Shown piece by piece: positions 22,740 to 37,059 of a DNA stretch of 54,773 nt. Origin of the DNA: Saccoglossus kowalevskii. Its lineage: Eukaryota; Hemichordata; Enteropneusta; Harrimaniidae. Both the position numbers and the translations under genes were made by a program. Location of the stretch: positions 1-54,773 of the forward strand of contig NW_003126825.1 in NCBI RefSeq assembly GCF_000003605.2, read 5' to 3'. Each line of letters opens with the position of its first letter. Within the stretch, counting starts at the first letter, position 1. The notes below the pieces were generated by a model, which saw only the letters and a list, made by a program, of their open reading frames with translations, was not told the origin of the DNA and did not search any database.

Positions 22740-25720
22740 ACATCTAGACTGACTATTCACATTTGTTTTACCAGTTTTGATGTAAATCATGACAATTAGA
22801 CTGACCATTCACATTTGTTTTGCCAGTCTTGATGTAAATCATGACATCTAGACTGACTATTCACATTTGTTTTACCAGTTTTGATGTAAATCATGACAAT
22901 TAGACTGACTATTCACATTTTTTTTACCAGTTTTGGTGTAATTCATGACATCTAGACTAACTATTCACATTTGTTTTGCCAGTCTTGATGTAAATCATGA
23001 CATCTAGACTGACTATTCACATTTGTTTTACCAGTCTTGATGTAAATCATGACATCTAGACTGACTATTCACATTTGTTTTACCAGTCTTGATGTAAATC
23101 ATGACATCTAGACTGACTATTCACATTTGTTTTACCAGTCTTGATGTAAATCATGACATCTAGACAGACTATTCACATTTGTTTTGCCAGTCTTGATGTA
23201 ATTCATGACATCTAGACTGACTATTCACATTTGTTTTGCCAGTATTGATGTAAATCATGACAACTAGACTGACCATTCACATTTGTTTTGCCAGTCTTGA
23301 TGTAAATCATGACATCTAGACTGACTATTCACATTTGTTTTACCAGTTTTGATGTAAATCATGACAATTAGACTGACCATTCACATTTGTTTTGCCAGTC
23401 TTGGTGTAAATCATGACATCTAGACTGACTATTCACATTTGTTTTGTCAGTATTGATGTAAATCATGACAACTAGACTGACCATTCACATTTGTTTTGCC
23501 AGTCTTGATGTAAATCATGACATCTAGACTGACTATTCACATTTGTTTTACCAGTTTTGATGTAAATCATGACAATTAGACTGACCATTCACATTTGTTT
23601 TGCCAGTCTTGATGTAAATCATGACAACTAGACTGACCATTCACATTTGTTTTGCCAGTCTTGATGTAAATCATGACATCTAGACTGACTATTCACATTT
23701 GTTTTACCAGTTTTGGTGTAATTCATGACATCTAGACTGACTATTCACATTTGTTTTGCCAGTATTGATGTAAATCATGACAACTAGACTGACCATTCAC
23801 ATTTGTTTTGCCAGTCTTGATGTAAATCATGACATCTAGACTGACTATTCACATTTGTTTTACCAGTTTTGATGTAAATCATGACAATTAGACTGACCAT
23901 TCACATTTGTTTTGCCAGTCTTGGTGTAAATCATGACATCTAGACTGACTATTCACATTTGTTTTGTCAGTATTGATGTAAATCATGACAACTAGACTGA
24001 CCATTCACATTTGTTTTGCCAGTCTTGATGTAAATCATGACATCTAGACTGACTATTCACATTTGTTTTACCAGTTTTGATGTAAATCATGACAATTAGA
24101 CTGACCATTCACATTTGTTTTGCCAGTCTTGATGTAAATCATGACATCTAGACTGACTATTCACATTTGTTTTACCAGTTTTGATGTAAATCATGACAAT
24201 TAGACTGACTATTCACATTTTTTTACCAGTTTTGGTGTAATTCATGACATCTAGACTAACTATTCACATTTGTTTTGCCAGTCTTGATGTAAATCATGAC
24301 ATCTAGACTGACTATTCACATTTGTTTTACCAGTCTTGATGTAAATCATGACATCTAGACTGACTATTCACATTTGTTTTACCAGTCTTGATGTAAATCA
24401 TGACATCTAGACTGACTATTCACATTTGTTTTACCAGTCTTGATGTAAATCATGACATCTAGACAGACTATTCACATTTGTTTTACCAGTCTTGATGTAA
24501 ATCATGACATCTAGACTGACTATTCACATTTGTTTTACCAGTCTTGATGTAAATCATGACATCTAGACTGACTATTCACATTTGTTTTACCAGTCTTGGT
24601 GTAAATCATGACATCTAGACTGACTATTCACATTTGTTTTACCAGTCTTGATGTAAATCATGACATCTAGACTGACTATTCACATTTGTTTTGCCAGTCT
24701 TGATGTAAATCATGACATCTAGACTTACTATTCACATTTGTTTTGCCAGTCTTGATGTAAATCATGACAACTAGACTGACCATTCACATTTGTTTTGCCA
24801 GTCTTGATGTAAATCATGACATCTAGACTGACTATTCACATTTGTTTTACCAGTTTTGGTGTAATTCATGACATCTAGACTGACTATTCACATTTGTTTT
24901 GCCAGTATTGATGTAAATCATGACAACTAGACTGACCATTCACATTTGTTTTGCCAGTCTTGATGTAAATCATGACATCTAGACTGACTATTCACATTTG
25001 TTTTACCAGTTTTGATGTAAATCATGACAATTAGACTGACCATTCACATTTGTTTTGCCAGTCTTGGTGTAAATCATGACATCTAGACTGACTATTCACA
25101 TTTGTTTTGTCAGTATTGATGTAAATCATGACAACTAGACTGACCATTCACATTTGTTTTGCCAGTCTTGATGTAAATCATGACATCTAGACTGACTATT
25201 CACATTTGTTTTACCAGTTTTGATGTAAATCATGACAATTAGACTGACCATTCACATTTGTTTTGCCAGTCTTGATGTAAATCATGACATCTAGACTGAC
25301 TATTCACATTTGTTTTACCAGTTTTGATGTAAATCATGACAATTAGACTGACTATTCACATTTTTTTTACCAGTTTTGGTGTAATTCATGACATCTAGAC
25401 TAACTATTCACATTTGTTTTGCCAGTCTTGATGTAAATCATGACATCTAGACTGACTATTCACATTTGTTTTACCAGTCTTGATGTAAATCATGACATCT
25501 AGACTGACTATTCACATTTGTTTTACCAGTCTTGATGTAAATCATGACATCTAGACTGACTATTCACATTTGTTTTACCAGTCTTGATGTAAATCATGAC
25601 ATCTAGACAGACTATTCACATTTGTTTTGCCAGTCTTGATGTAATTCATGACATCTAGACTGACTATTCACATTTGTTTTGCCAGTATTGATGTAAATCA
25701 TGACAACTAGACTGACTATT
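22740..25720 (+). repeat. ACAATT-marked HOR, three variable-length copies
   Basis: The diagnostic TAACTATTCA unit, which follows a T-tract and GTAATTC, lies at 22,958, 24,257 and 25,401. The spacings are 1,299 bp (25 units minus one T) and 1,144 bp (22 units). Each copy has the same order of ACAATT, ACAACT, GTCAGTATTG and ACAGAC units but differs by whole monomers, the mark of unequal exchange. A private ACTTACTATTC unit near 24,724 replaces the usual ACAATT unit. Confidence 0.85.
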
Positions 25721-25723
25721 CAC

Positions 25724-25773
25724 ATTTTGTTTTGCAGTCTTGATGTAAATCATGACATCTAGACTGACTATCA
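25724..25773. other. Indel cluster 5
   Basis: CATTTTGTTTTGCAGTC (T gained and C lost) and GACTATCAC (T lost) lie in neighbouring units exactly where the ACAATT family stops and the TCGAG/GCCAGTTTTGG series starts. Confidence 0.8.
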
Positions 25774-27159
25774 CATTTGTTTTGCCAGTCTTGGTGTAAA
25801 TCATGACATCTAGACTGACTATTCACATTTGTTTTACCAGTCTTGGTGTAAATCATGACATCGAGACTGACTATTCACATTTGTTTTGCCAGTTTTGGTG
25901 TAAATCATGACATCTAGACTGACCATTCACATTTGTTTTACCAGTCTTGATGTAAATCATGACATCTAGACAGACTATTCACATTTGTTTTGCCAGTCTT
26001 GATGTAAATCATGACATCTAGACTGACCATTCACATTTGTTTTGCCAGTCTTGGTGTAAATCATGACATCTAGACTGACTATTCACATTTGTTTTGCCAG
26101 TTTTGGTGTAAATCATGACATCGAGACTGACTATTCACATTTGTTTTACCAGTCTTGGTGTAAATCATGACATCGAGACTGACTATTCACATTTGTTTTG
26201 CCAGTTTTGGTGTAAATCATGACATCTAGACTGACTATTCACATTTGTTTTACCAGTCTTGATGTAAATCATGACATCTAGACTGACCATTCACATTTGT
26301 TTTACCAGTCTTGATGTAAATCATGACATCTAGACAGACTATTCACATTTGTTTTGCCAGTCTTGATGTAAATCATGACATCTAGACTGACCATTCACAT
26401 TTGTTTTGCCAGTTTTGGTGTAAATCATGACATCGAGACTGACCATTCACATTTGTTTTGCCAGTCTTGGTGTAAATCATGACATCTAGACTGACTATTC
26501 ACATTTGTTTTGCCAGTTTTGGTGTAAATCATGACATCTAGACTGACCATTTACATTTGTTTTGCCAGTTTTGGTGTAAATCATGACATCTAGACTGACT
26601 ATTCACATTTGTTTTGCCAGTCTTGGTGTAAATCCTGACATCTAGACTGACTATTCACATTTGTTTTGCCAGTCTTGGTGTAAATCATGACATCTAGACT
26701 GACTATTCACATTTGTTTTGCCAGTCTTGGTGTAAATCATGACATCTAGACTGACTATTCAAATTTTTTTTACCAGTCTTGGTGTAAATCATGACATCTA
26801 GACAGACTATTCACATTTTTTTACCAGTCTTGGTGTAAATCATGACATCTAGACTGACCATTCACATTTGTTTTGCCAGTCTTGGTGTAAATCATGACAT
26901 CTAGACTAACCATTCACATTTGTTTTACCAGTCTTGATGTAAATCATGACATCTAGACTGACTATTCACATTTGTTTTGCCAGTCTTGGTGTAAATCATG
27001 ACATCTAGACTGACCATTCACATTTGTTTTACCAGTCTTGATGTAAATCATGACATCTAGACTGACTCTTCACATTTGTTTTGCCAGTCTTGGTGTAAAT
27101 CATGACATCTAGACAGACTATTCACATTTTTGTTACCAGTCTTGGTGTAAATCATGACA

Positions 27160-28400
27160 TCTAGACTGACCATTCACATTTGTTTTGCCAGTCTTGGTGT
27201 AATCATGACATCTAGACTGACTATTCACATTTGTTTTGTCAGTATTGATGTAAATCATGACAATTAGACTGACCATTCACATTTGTTTTGCCAGTCTTGG
27301 TGTAAATCATGACATCTAGACTGACCATTCACATTTGTTTTGCCAGTCTTTATGTAAATCATGACATCGAGACAGACTATTCACATTTGTTTTTACCAGT
27401 TTTGGTGTAAATCATGACATCTACACTGACTATTCACATTTGTTTTGCCAGTTTTGGTGTAAATCATGACATCTAGACTGACCATTCACATTTGTTTTTA
27501 CCAGTCTTGGTGTAAATCATGACATCTAGACTGACCATTCACATTTGTTTTGCCAGTCTTGATGTAAATCATGACATCTCGGCTGACCATTCACATTTGT
27601 TTTTACCAGTTTTGGTGTAAATCATGACATCTACACTGACTATTCACATTTGTTTTGCCAGTTTTGGTGTAAATCATGACATCTAGACTGACCATTCACA
27701 TTTGTTTTTACCAGTCTTGGTGTAAATCATGACATCTAGACTGACTATTCACATTTGTTTTGCCAGTCTTGATGTAAATCATGACATCTAGACTGACTAT
27801 TCACATTTGTTTTGCCAGTCTTGATGTAAATCATGACATCTAGACTGACCATTCACATTTGTTTTGCCAGTCTTTATGTAAATCATGACATCTAGACTGA
27901 CCATTCACATTTGTTTTGCCAGTCTTCATGTAAATCATGACATCTAGACTGACTATTCACATTTGTTTTGCCAGTTTTGGTGTAAATCATGACATCTACA
28001 CTGACTATTCACATTTGTTTTGCCAGTTTTGGTGTAAATCATGACATCTAGACTGACCATTCACATTTGTTTTTACCAGTCTTGGTGTAAATCATGACAT
28101 CTAGACTGACTATTCACATTTGTTTTGCCAGTCTTGATGTAAATCATGACATCTAGACTGACTATTCACATTTGTTTTGCCAGTCTTGATGTAAATCATG
28201 ACATCTAGACTGACCATTCGCATTTGTTTTGCCAGTCTTTATGTAAATCATGACATCTAGACTGAACATTCACATTTGTTTTGCCAGTCTTCATGTAAAT
28301 CATGACATCTAGACTGACTATTCACATTTGTTTTGCCAGTTTTGATGGAAATCATGACATCTAGACTGACCATTCACATTTGTTTTTACCAGTCTTGGTG
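27160..28400 (+). repeat. ATCTACACTG-marked cassette, copy 1
   Basis: The block opens with a 51-bp unit (GTGTAATCATG at 27,197), then a GTCAGTATTG/ACAATT unit, TCGAGACAG with TTTTTACC, and repeated ATCTACACTG units. The same string starts at 35,884 and, with GTCAGAATTG, at 41,300. A related stretch without the opening lies at 9,300. Oddities here are TCTCGGCTGACC near 27,579 and TTCGCATTT near 28,219, both adding CpG. Confidence 0.82.
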
Positions 28401-28436
28401 TAAATCATGACATCTAGACTGACTATTCACATTTGT

Positions 28437-29372
28437 TTTGCCAGTCTTGATGTAAATCATGACATCTAGACTGACTATTCACATTTGTTTTACCAGTCTT
28501 GATGTAAATCATGACATCTAGACTGACTATTCACATTTGTTTTACCAGTCTTGATGTAAATCATGACATCTAGACTGACTATTCACATTTGTTTTACCAG
28601 TCTTGATGTAAATCATGACATCTAGACTGACTATTCACATTTGTTTTACCAGTCTTGGTGTAAATCATGACATCTAGACTGACTATTCACATTTGTTTTA
28701 CCAGTCTTGATGTAAATCATGACATCTAGACTGACTATTCACATTTGTTTTGCCAGTCTTGATGTAAATCATGACATCTAGACTGACTATTCACATTTGT
28801 TTTACCAGTTTTGATGTAAATCATGACAATTAGACTGACCATTCACATTTGTTTTGCCAGTCTTGATGTAAATCATGACAACTAGACTGACCATTCACAT
28901 TTGTTTTGCCAGTCTTGATGTAAATCATGACATCTAGACTGACTATTCACATTTGTTTTACCAGTCTTGATGTAAATCATGACATCTAGACTGACTATTC
29001 ACATTTGTTTTACCAGTCTTGATGTAAATCATGACATCTAGACTGACTATTCACATTTGTTTTACCAGTCTTGATGTAAATCATGACATCTAGACTGACT
29101 ATTCACATTTGTTTTACCAGTCTTGGTGTAAATCATGACATCTAGACTGACTATTCACATTTGTTTTACCAGTCTTGATGTAAATCATGACATCTAGACT
29201 GACTATTCACATTTGTTTTGCCAGTCTTGATGTAAATCATGACATCTAGACTGACTATTCACATTTGTTTTACCAGTTTTGATGTAAATCATGACAATTA
29301 GACTGACCATTCACATTTGTTTTGCCAGTCTTGATGTAAATCATGACAACTAGACTGACCATTCACATTTGT
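28437..29372 (+). repeat. Exact tandem duplication of 9 monomers (468 bp)
   Basis: The nine-unit order (ACC/TTGATG three times, ACC/TTGGTG, ACC/TTGATG, GCC/TTGATG, ACC/TTTTGATG with ACAATT, GCC/TTGATG with ACAACT, GCC/TTGATG) is present at 28,437-28,904 and again at 28,905-29,372 with no difference that I could find. CATGACAATT anchors the two at 28,822 and 29,290. The same nine-unit string occurs once at about 36,770-37,240. The copies should be recent. Confidence 0.85.
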
Positions 29373-29760
29373 TTTGCCAGTCTTGATGTAAATCATGACA
29401 TCTAGACTGACTATTCACATTTGTTTTACCAGTTTTGGTGTAATTCATGACATCTAGACTGACTATTCACATTTGTTTTGCCAGTATTGATGTAAATCAT
29501 GACAACTAGACTGACCATTCACATTTGTTTTGCCAGTCTTGATGTAAATCATGACATCTAGACTGACTATTCACATTTGTTTTACCAGTTTTGATGTAAA
29601 TCATGACAATTAGACTGACCATTCACATTTGTTTTGCCAGTCTTGGTGTAAATCATGACATCTAGACTGACTATTCACATTTGTTTTGTCAGTATTGATG
29701 TAAATCATGACAACTAGACTGACCATTCACATTTGTTTTGCCAGTCTTGATGTAAATCAT
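29373..29760 (+). repeat. ACAATT-marked HOR, partial copy
   Basis: After the nine-unit tandem the series continues with GTAATTC, GCCAGTATTG/ACAACT, ACAATT and GTCAGTATTG/ACAACT units, as in 12,030-12,420 and 13,070-13,460. It then passes at about 29,760 into the AGACAACCATT family also seen at 13,491, 18,530 and 53,130. Confidence 0.8.
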
Positions 29761-29769
29761 GACATCTAG

Positions 29770-30310
29770 ACTGACTATTCACATTTGTTTTGCCAGTCTT
29801 GATGTAAATCATGACATCTAGACAACCATTCACATTTGTTTTGCCAGTCTTGATGTAAATCATGACATCTAGACTGACCATTCACATTTGTTTTGCCAGT
29901 CTTTATGTAAATCATGACAACTAGACTGACCATTCACATTTGTTTTGCCAGTCTTGATGTAAATCATGACATCTAGACTGACCATTCACATTTGTTTTGC
30001 CAGTCTTGGTGTAAATCATTACATCTAGACTGACTATTCACATTTGTTTTGCCAGTTTTGGTGTAAATCATGACATCTAGACTGACTATTCACATTTGTT
30101 TTGCCAGTCTTGATGTAAATCATGACATCTAGACTGACTATTCACATTTGTTTTACCAGTCTTTATGTAAATCATGACAACTAGACTGACCATTCACATT
30201 TGTTTTGCCAGTCTTGATGTAAATCATGACATCTAGACTGACTATTCACATTTGTTTTGCCAGTCTTGGTGTAAATCATGACATCTAGACTGACTATTCA
30301 CATTTTTTTA
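29770..30310 (+). repeat. AGACAACCATT-marked cassette, copy 3
   Basis: AGACAACCATT at 29,820, followed by TTTATG/ACAACT and GTAAATCATTACATC units, repeats 13,440-13,975. At the right end this copy has ACTGAC instead of ACAGAC before the T-tract near 30,300. Confidence 0.8.
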
Positions 30311-31585
30311 CCAGTCTTGGTGTAAATCATGACATCTAGACTGACCATTCACATTTGTTTTACCAGTCTTGATGTAAATCATGACATCTAGACTGACTCT
30401 TCACATTTGTTTTGCCAGTCTTGGTGTAAATCATGACATCTAGACTGACTATTCACATTTGTTTTACCAGTCTTTATGTAAATCATGACATCTAGACTGA
30501 CCATTCACATTTGTTTTACCAGTCTTGGTGTAAATCATGACATCTAGACAGACTATTCACATTTGTTTTGCCAGTCTTGATGTAAATCATGACATCTAGA
30601 CTGACCATTCACATTTGTTTTGCCAGTTTTGGTGTAAATCATGACATCGAGACTGACCATTCACATTTGTTTTGCCAGTCTTGATGTAAATCATGACATC
30701 TAGACTGACTATTCACATTTGTTTTGCCAGTCTTGGTGTAAATCATGACATCTAGACTGACTATTCACATTTGTTTTACCAGTCTTGGTGTAAATCATGA
30801 CATCGAGACTGACTATTCACATTTGTTTTGCCAGTTTTGGTGTAAATCATGACATCTAGACTGACCATTCACATTTGTTTTACCAGTCTTGATGTAAATC
30901 ATGACATCTAGACAGACTATTCACATTTGTTTTGCCAGTCTTGATGTAAATCATGACATCTAGACTGACCATTCACATTTGTTTTGCCAGTCTTGGTGTA
31001 AATCATGACATCTAGACTGACTATTCACATTTGTTTTACCAGTCTTGGTGTAAATCATGACATCGAGACTGACTATTCACATTTGTTTTGCCAGTTTTGG
31101 TGTAAATCATGACATCTAGACTGACTATTCACATTTGTTTTACCAGTCTTGATGTAAATCATGACATCTAGACTGACCATTCACATTTGTTTTACCAGTC
31201 TTGATGTAAATCATGACATCTAGACAGACTATTCACATTTGTTTTGCCAGTCTTGATGTAAATCATGACATCTAGACTGACCATTCACATTTGTTTTGCC
31301 AGTTTTGGTGTAAATCATGACATCGAGACTGACCATTCACATTTGTTTTGCCAGTCTTGGTGTAAATCATGACATCTAGACTGACTATTCACATTTGTTT
31401 TGCCAGTTTTGGTGTAAATCATGACATCTAGACTGACCATTTACATTTGTTTTGCCAGTTTTGGTGTAAATCATGACATCTAGACTGACTATTCAAATTT
31501 TTTTTACCAGTCTTGGTGTAAATCATGACATCTAGACAGACTATTCACATTTTTTTACCAGTCTTGGTGTAAATCATGACATCTA

Positions 31586-31661
31586 GACATGACCATTCAC
31601 ATTTGTTTTGCCAGTCTTGGTGTAAATCATGACATCTAGACTGACCATTCACATTTGTTTG
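31586..31661. other. Indel cluster 6
   Basis: AGACATGACC (A gained) and GTTTGCC (T lost) flank the switch from a T-tract/ACAGAC series to the TCATGTACATC part of cassette D. Confidence 0.78.
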
Positions 31662-31664
31662 CCA

Positions 31665-32200
31665 GTCTTCATGTACATCATGACATCTAGACTGACTATT
31701 CACATTTGTTCTTACCAGTCTTGGTGTAAATCATGACATCTAGACTGACTATTCACATTTGTTTTACCAGTCTTGGTGTAAATCATGACATCGAGACTGA
31801 CTATTCACATTTGTTTTGCCAGTTTTGGTGTAAATCATGACATCTAGACTGACCATTCACATTTGTTTTACCAGTCTTGATGTAAATCATGACATCTAGA
31901 CAGACTATTCACATTTGTTTTGCCAGTCTTGATGTAAATCATGACATCTAGACTGACCATTCACATTTGTTTTGCCAGTCTTGGTGTAAATCATGACATC
32001 TAGACTGACTATTCACATTTGTTTTACCAGTCTTGGTGTAAATCATGACATCGAGACTGACTATTCACATTTGTTTTGCCAGTTTTGGTGTAAATCATGA
32101 CATCTAGACTGACTATTCACATTTGTTTTACCAGTCTTGATGTAAATCATGACATCTAGACTGACCATTCACATTTGTTTTACCAGTCTTGATGTAAATC
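31665..32200 (+). repeat. Partial cassette D
   Basis: The order TCATGTACATC, GTTCTTACC, TCGAG with GCCAGTTTTGG, then ACAGAC repeats the second half of cassette D (compare 6,915-7,370). It begins immediately right of an indel cluster at 31,586-31,661, so it looks spliced onto a different HOR family at that point. Confidence 0.75.
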
Positions 32201-32689
32201 ATGACATCTAGACAGACTATTCACATTTGTTTTGCCAGTCTTGATGTAAATCATGACATCTAGACTGACCATTCACATTTGTTTTGCCAGTTTTGGTGTA
32301 AATCATGACATCGAGACTGACCATTCACATTTGTTTTGCCAGTCTTGGTGTAAATCATGACATCTAGACTGACTATTCACATTTGTTTTGCCAGTTTTGG
32401 TGTAAATCATGACATCTAGACTGACCATTTACATTTGTTTTGCCAGTTTTGGTGTAAATCATGACATCTAGACTGACTATTCACATTTGTTTTGCCAGTC
32501 TTGGTGTAAATCCTGACATCTAGACTGACTATTCACATTTGTTTTGCCAGTCTTGGTGTAAATCATGACATCTAGACTGACTATTCACATTTGTTTTGCC
32601 AGTCTTGGTGTAAATCATGACATCTAGACTGACTATTCAAATTTTTTTTACCAGTTTTGGTGTAAATCATGACATCTAGACAGACTATT

Positions 32690-33300
32690 CACATTTGTTT
32701 TTACCAGTCTTGGTGTAAATCATGACATCTAGACTGACTATTCACATTTGTTTTGCCAGTCTTGATGTAAATCATGACATCTAGACTGACCATTCACATT
32801 TGTTTTGCCAGTCTTTATGTAAATCATGACATCTAGACTGACCATTCACATGTGTTTTGCCAGTCTTGGTGTAAATCATGACATCTAGACTGACCATTCA
32901 CATTTGTTTTGCCAGTCTTGGTGTAAATCATGACATCTAGACAGACTATTCACATTTGTTTTGCCAGTCTTGATGTAAATCATGACATCTAGTCTGACCA
33001 TTCACATTTGTTTTGCCAGTCTTTGTGTAAATCATGACATCTAGACTGACCATTCACATTTGTTTTGCCAGTCTTCATGTAAATCATGACATCTAGACTG
33101 ACTATTCACATTTGTTCTTACCAGTCTTGGTGTAAATCATGACATCTAGACAGACTATTCACATTTGTTTTGCCAGTCTTGATGTAAATCATGACATCTA
33201 GACTGACCATTCACATTTGTTTTGCCAGTCTTGGTGTAAATCATGACATCTAGACTGACCATTCTCATTTGTTTTGCCAGTCTTCATGTAAATCATGACA
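32690..33300 (+). repeat. Partial cassette A
   Basis: This run contains the ACATGTGTTTTGCC unit, CTAGTCTGACC, GTTCTTACC and ATTCTCATTT units in the same order as 9,757-10,360, including the extra unit that copy 1 at the left edge lacks. After 33,300 it moves into ACC/TTGATG and ACAGAC units and then a TTGTTGTAAATCC-marked block. Confidence 0.8.
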
Positions 33301-33414
33301 TCTAGACTGACTATTCACATTTGTTTTACCAGTCTTGATGTAAATCATGACATCTAGACAGACTATTCACATTTGTTTTGCCAGTCTTGGTGTAAATCAT
33401 GACATCTAGACTGA

Positions 33415-34260
33415 CTATTCACATTTGTTTTGCCAGTCTTGTTGTAAATCCTGACATCTAGACTGACTATTCACATTTGTTTTGCCAGTCTTGGTGTAAA
33501 TCATGACATCTAGACTGACTATTCACATTTGTTTTGCCAGTCTTGATGTAAATCATGACATCTAGACTGACTATTCACATTTGTTTTGCCAGTCTTGGTG
33601 TAAATCCTGACATCTAGACTGACTATTCACATTTGTTTTGCCAGTCTTGGTGTAAATCATGACATCTAGACTGACTATTCACATTTGTTTTTACCAGTCT
33701 TGGTGTAAATCATGACATCTAGACTGACTATTCACATTTTTTTTACCAGTCTTGGTGTAAATCATGACATCTAGACTGACCATTCACATTTGTTTTGCCA
33801 GTCTTGGTGTAAATCATGACATCTAGACTGACTATTCACATTTGTTTTGCCAGTCTTGGTGTAAATCATGACATCTAGACAGACTATTCACATTTTTTTA
33901 CCAGTCTTGGTGTAAATCATGACATCTAGACTGACCATTCACATTTGTTTTGCCAGTCTTGGTGTAAATCATGACATCTAGACTAACCATTCACATTTGT
34001 TTTACCAGTCTTGATGTAAATCATGACATCTAGACTGACTATTCACATTTGTTTTGCCAGTCTTGGTGTAAATCATGACATCTAGACTGACCATTCACAT
34101 TTGTTTTACCAGTCTTGATGTAAATCATGACATCTAGACTGACTCTTCACATTTGTTTTGCCAGTCTTGGTGTAAATCATGACATCTAGACAGACTATTC
34201 ACATTTTTGTTACCAGTCTTGGTGTAAATCATGACATCTAGACTGACTATTCACATTTGT
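33415..34260 (+). repeat. HOR cassette E, copy 2
   Basis: It repeats 7,980-8,830 unit by unit, with CTTGTTGTAA at 33,438, AATCCTGAC units and ACTAACC at 33,982. The two copies separate near 34,260, where this copy has GCC/TTGATG and the other has ACC/TTTATG. Confidence 0.8.
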
Positions 34261-35859
34261 TTTGCCAGTCTTGATGTAAATCATGACATCTAGACAGACT
34301 ATTCACATTTGTTTTGCCAGTCTTGGTGTAAATCATGACATCTAGACTGACTATTCACATTTGTTTTGCCAGTTTTGGTGTAAATCATGACATCTAGACT
34401 GACCATTTACATTTGTTTTGCCAGTTTTGGTGTAAATCATGACATCTAGACTGACTATTCACATTTGTTTTGCCAGTCTTGGTGTAAATCCTGACATCTA
34501 GACTGACTATTCACATTTGTTTTGCCAGTCTTGGTGTAAATCATGACATCTAGACTGACTATTCACATTTGTTTTGCCAGTCTTGGTGTAAATCATGACA
34601 TCTAGACTGACTATTCACATTTTTTTTACCAGTCTTGGTGTAAATCATGACATCTAGACTGACCATTCACATTTGTTTTGCCAGTCTTGGTGTAAATCAT
34701 GACATCTAGACTGACTATTCACATTTGTTTTGCCAGTCTTGGTGTAAATCATGACATCTAGACAGACTATTCACATTTTTTACCAGTCTTGGTGTAAATC
34801 ATGACATCTAGACTGACCATTCACATTTGTTTTGCCAGTCTTGGTGTAAATCATGACATCTAGACTGACCATTCACATTTGTTTTACCAGTCTTGATGTA
34901 AATCATGACATCTAGACTGACTATTCACATTTGTTTTGCCAGTCTTGGTGTAAATCATGACATCTAGATTGACCATTCACATTTGTTTTACCAGTCTTGA
35001 TGTAAATCATGACATCTAGACTGACTCTTCACATTTGTTTTGCCAGTCTTGGTGTAAATCATGACATCTAGACTGACTATTCACATTTGTTTTACCAGTC
35101 TTTATGTAAATCATGACATCTAGACTGACCATTCACATTTGTTTTACCAGTCTTGATGTAAATCATGACATCTAGACAGACTATTCACATTTGTTTTGCC
35201 AGTCTTGGTGTAAATCATGACATCTAGACAGACTATTCACATTTGTTTTGCCAGTCTTGATGTAAATCATGACATCTAGACTGACCATTCACATTTGTTT
35301 TGCCAGTTTTGGTGTAAATCATGACATCGAGACTGACCATTCACATTTGTTTTGCCAGTCTTGATGTAAATCATGACATCTAGACTGACTATTCACATTT
35401 GTTTTGCCAGTCTTGGTGTAAATCATGACATCTAGACTGACTATTCACATTTGTTTTACCAGTCTTGGTGTAAATCATGACATCGAGACTGACTATTCAC
35501 ATTTGTTTTGCCAGTTTTGGTGTAAATCATGACATCTAGACTGACCATTCACATTTGTTTTACCAGTCTTGATGTAAATCATGACATCTAGACAGACTAT
35601 TCACATTTGTTTTGCCAGTCTTGATGTAAATCATGACATCTAGACTGACCATTCACATTTGTTTTGCCAGTCTTGGTGTAAATCATGACATCTAGACTGA
35701 CTATTCACATTTGTTTTACCAGTCTTGGTGTAAATCATGACATCGAGACTGACTATTCACATTTGTTTTGCCAGTTTTGGTGTAAATCATGACATCTAGA
35801 CTGACTATTCACATTTGTTTTACCAGTCTTGATGTAAATCATGACATCTAGACTGACCA

Positions 35860-36770
35860 TTCACATTTGTTTTGCCAGTCTTGGTGTAATCATGACATCT
35901 AGACTGACTATTCACATTTGTTTTGTCAGTATTGATGTAAATCATGACAATTAGACTGACCATTCACATTTGTTTTGCCAGTCTTGGTGTAAATCATGAC
36001 ATCTAGACTGACCATTCACATTTGTTTTGCCAGTCTTTATGTAAATCATGACATCGAGACAGACTATTCACATTTGTTTTTACCAGTTTTGGTGTAAATC
36101 ATGACATCTACACTGACTATTCACATTTGTTTTGCCAGTTTTGGTGTAAATCATGACATCTAGACTGACCATTCACATTTGTTTTTACCAGTCTTGGTGT
36201 AAATCATGACATCTAGACTGACCATTCACATTTGTTTTGCCAGTCTTGATGTAAATCATGACATCTAGGCTGACCATTCACATTTGTTTTTACCAGTTTT
36301 GGTGTAAATCATGACATCTACACTGACTATTCACATTTGTTTTGCCAGTTTTGGTGTAAATCATGACATCTAGACTGACCATTCACATTTGTTTTTACCA
36401 GTCTTGGTGTAAATCATGACATCTAGACTGACTATTCACATTTGTTTTGCCAGTCTTGATGTAAATCATGACATCTAGACTGACTATTCACATTTGTTTT
36501 GCCAGTCTTGATGTAAATCATGACATCTAGACTGACCATTCACATTTGTTTTGCCAGTCTTTATGTAAATCATGACATCTAGACTGACCATTCACATTTG
36601 TTTTGCCAGTCTTCATGTAAATCATGACATCTAGACTGACTATTCACATTTGTTTTGCCAGTTTTGATGTAAATCATGACATCTAGACTGACCATTCACA
36701 TTTGTTTTTGCCAGTCTTGGTGTAAATCATGACATCTAGACTGACTATTCACATTTGTTTTGCCAGTCTT
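35860..36770 (+). repeat. ATCTACACTG-marked cassette, copy 2
   Basis: GTGTAATCATG at 35,884, a GTCAGTATTG/ACAATT unit, TCGAGACAG and ATCTACACTG units repeat 27,160-28,100. It continues with TTTATG and TTCATG units and the TTTTTGCC unit near 36,710, then enters the nine-unit ACC/TTGATG string. Confidence 0.82.
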
Positions 36771-37059
36771 GATGTAAATCATGACATCTAGACTGACTAT
36801 TCACATTTGTTTTACCAGTCTTGATGTAAATCATGACATCTAGACTGACTATTCACATTTGTTTTACCAGTCTTGATGTAAATCATGACATCTAGACTGA
36901 CTATTCACATTTGTTTTACCAGTCTTGATGTAAATCATGACATCTAGACTGACTATTCACATTTGTTTTACCAGTCTTGGTGTAAATCATGACATCTAGA
37001 CTGACTATTCACATTTGTTTTACCAGTCTTGATGTAAATCATGACATCTAGACTGACTA

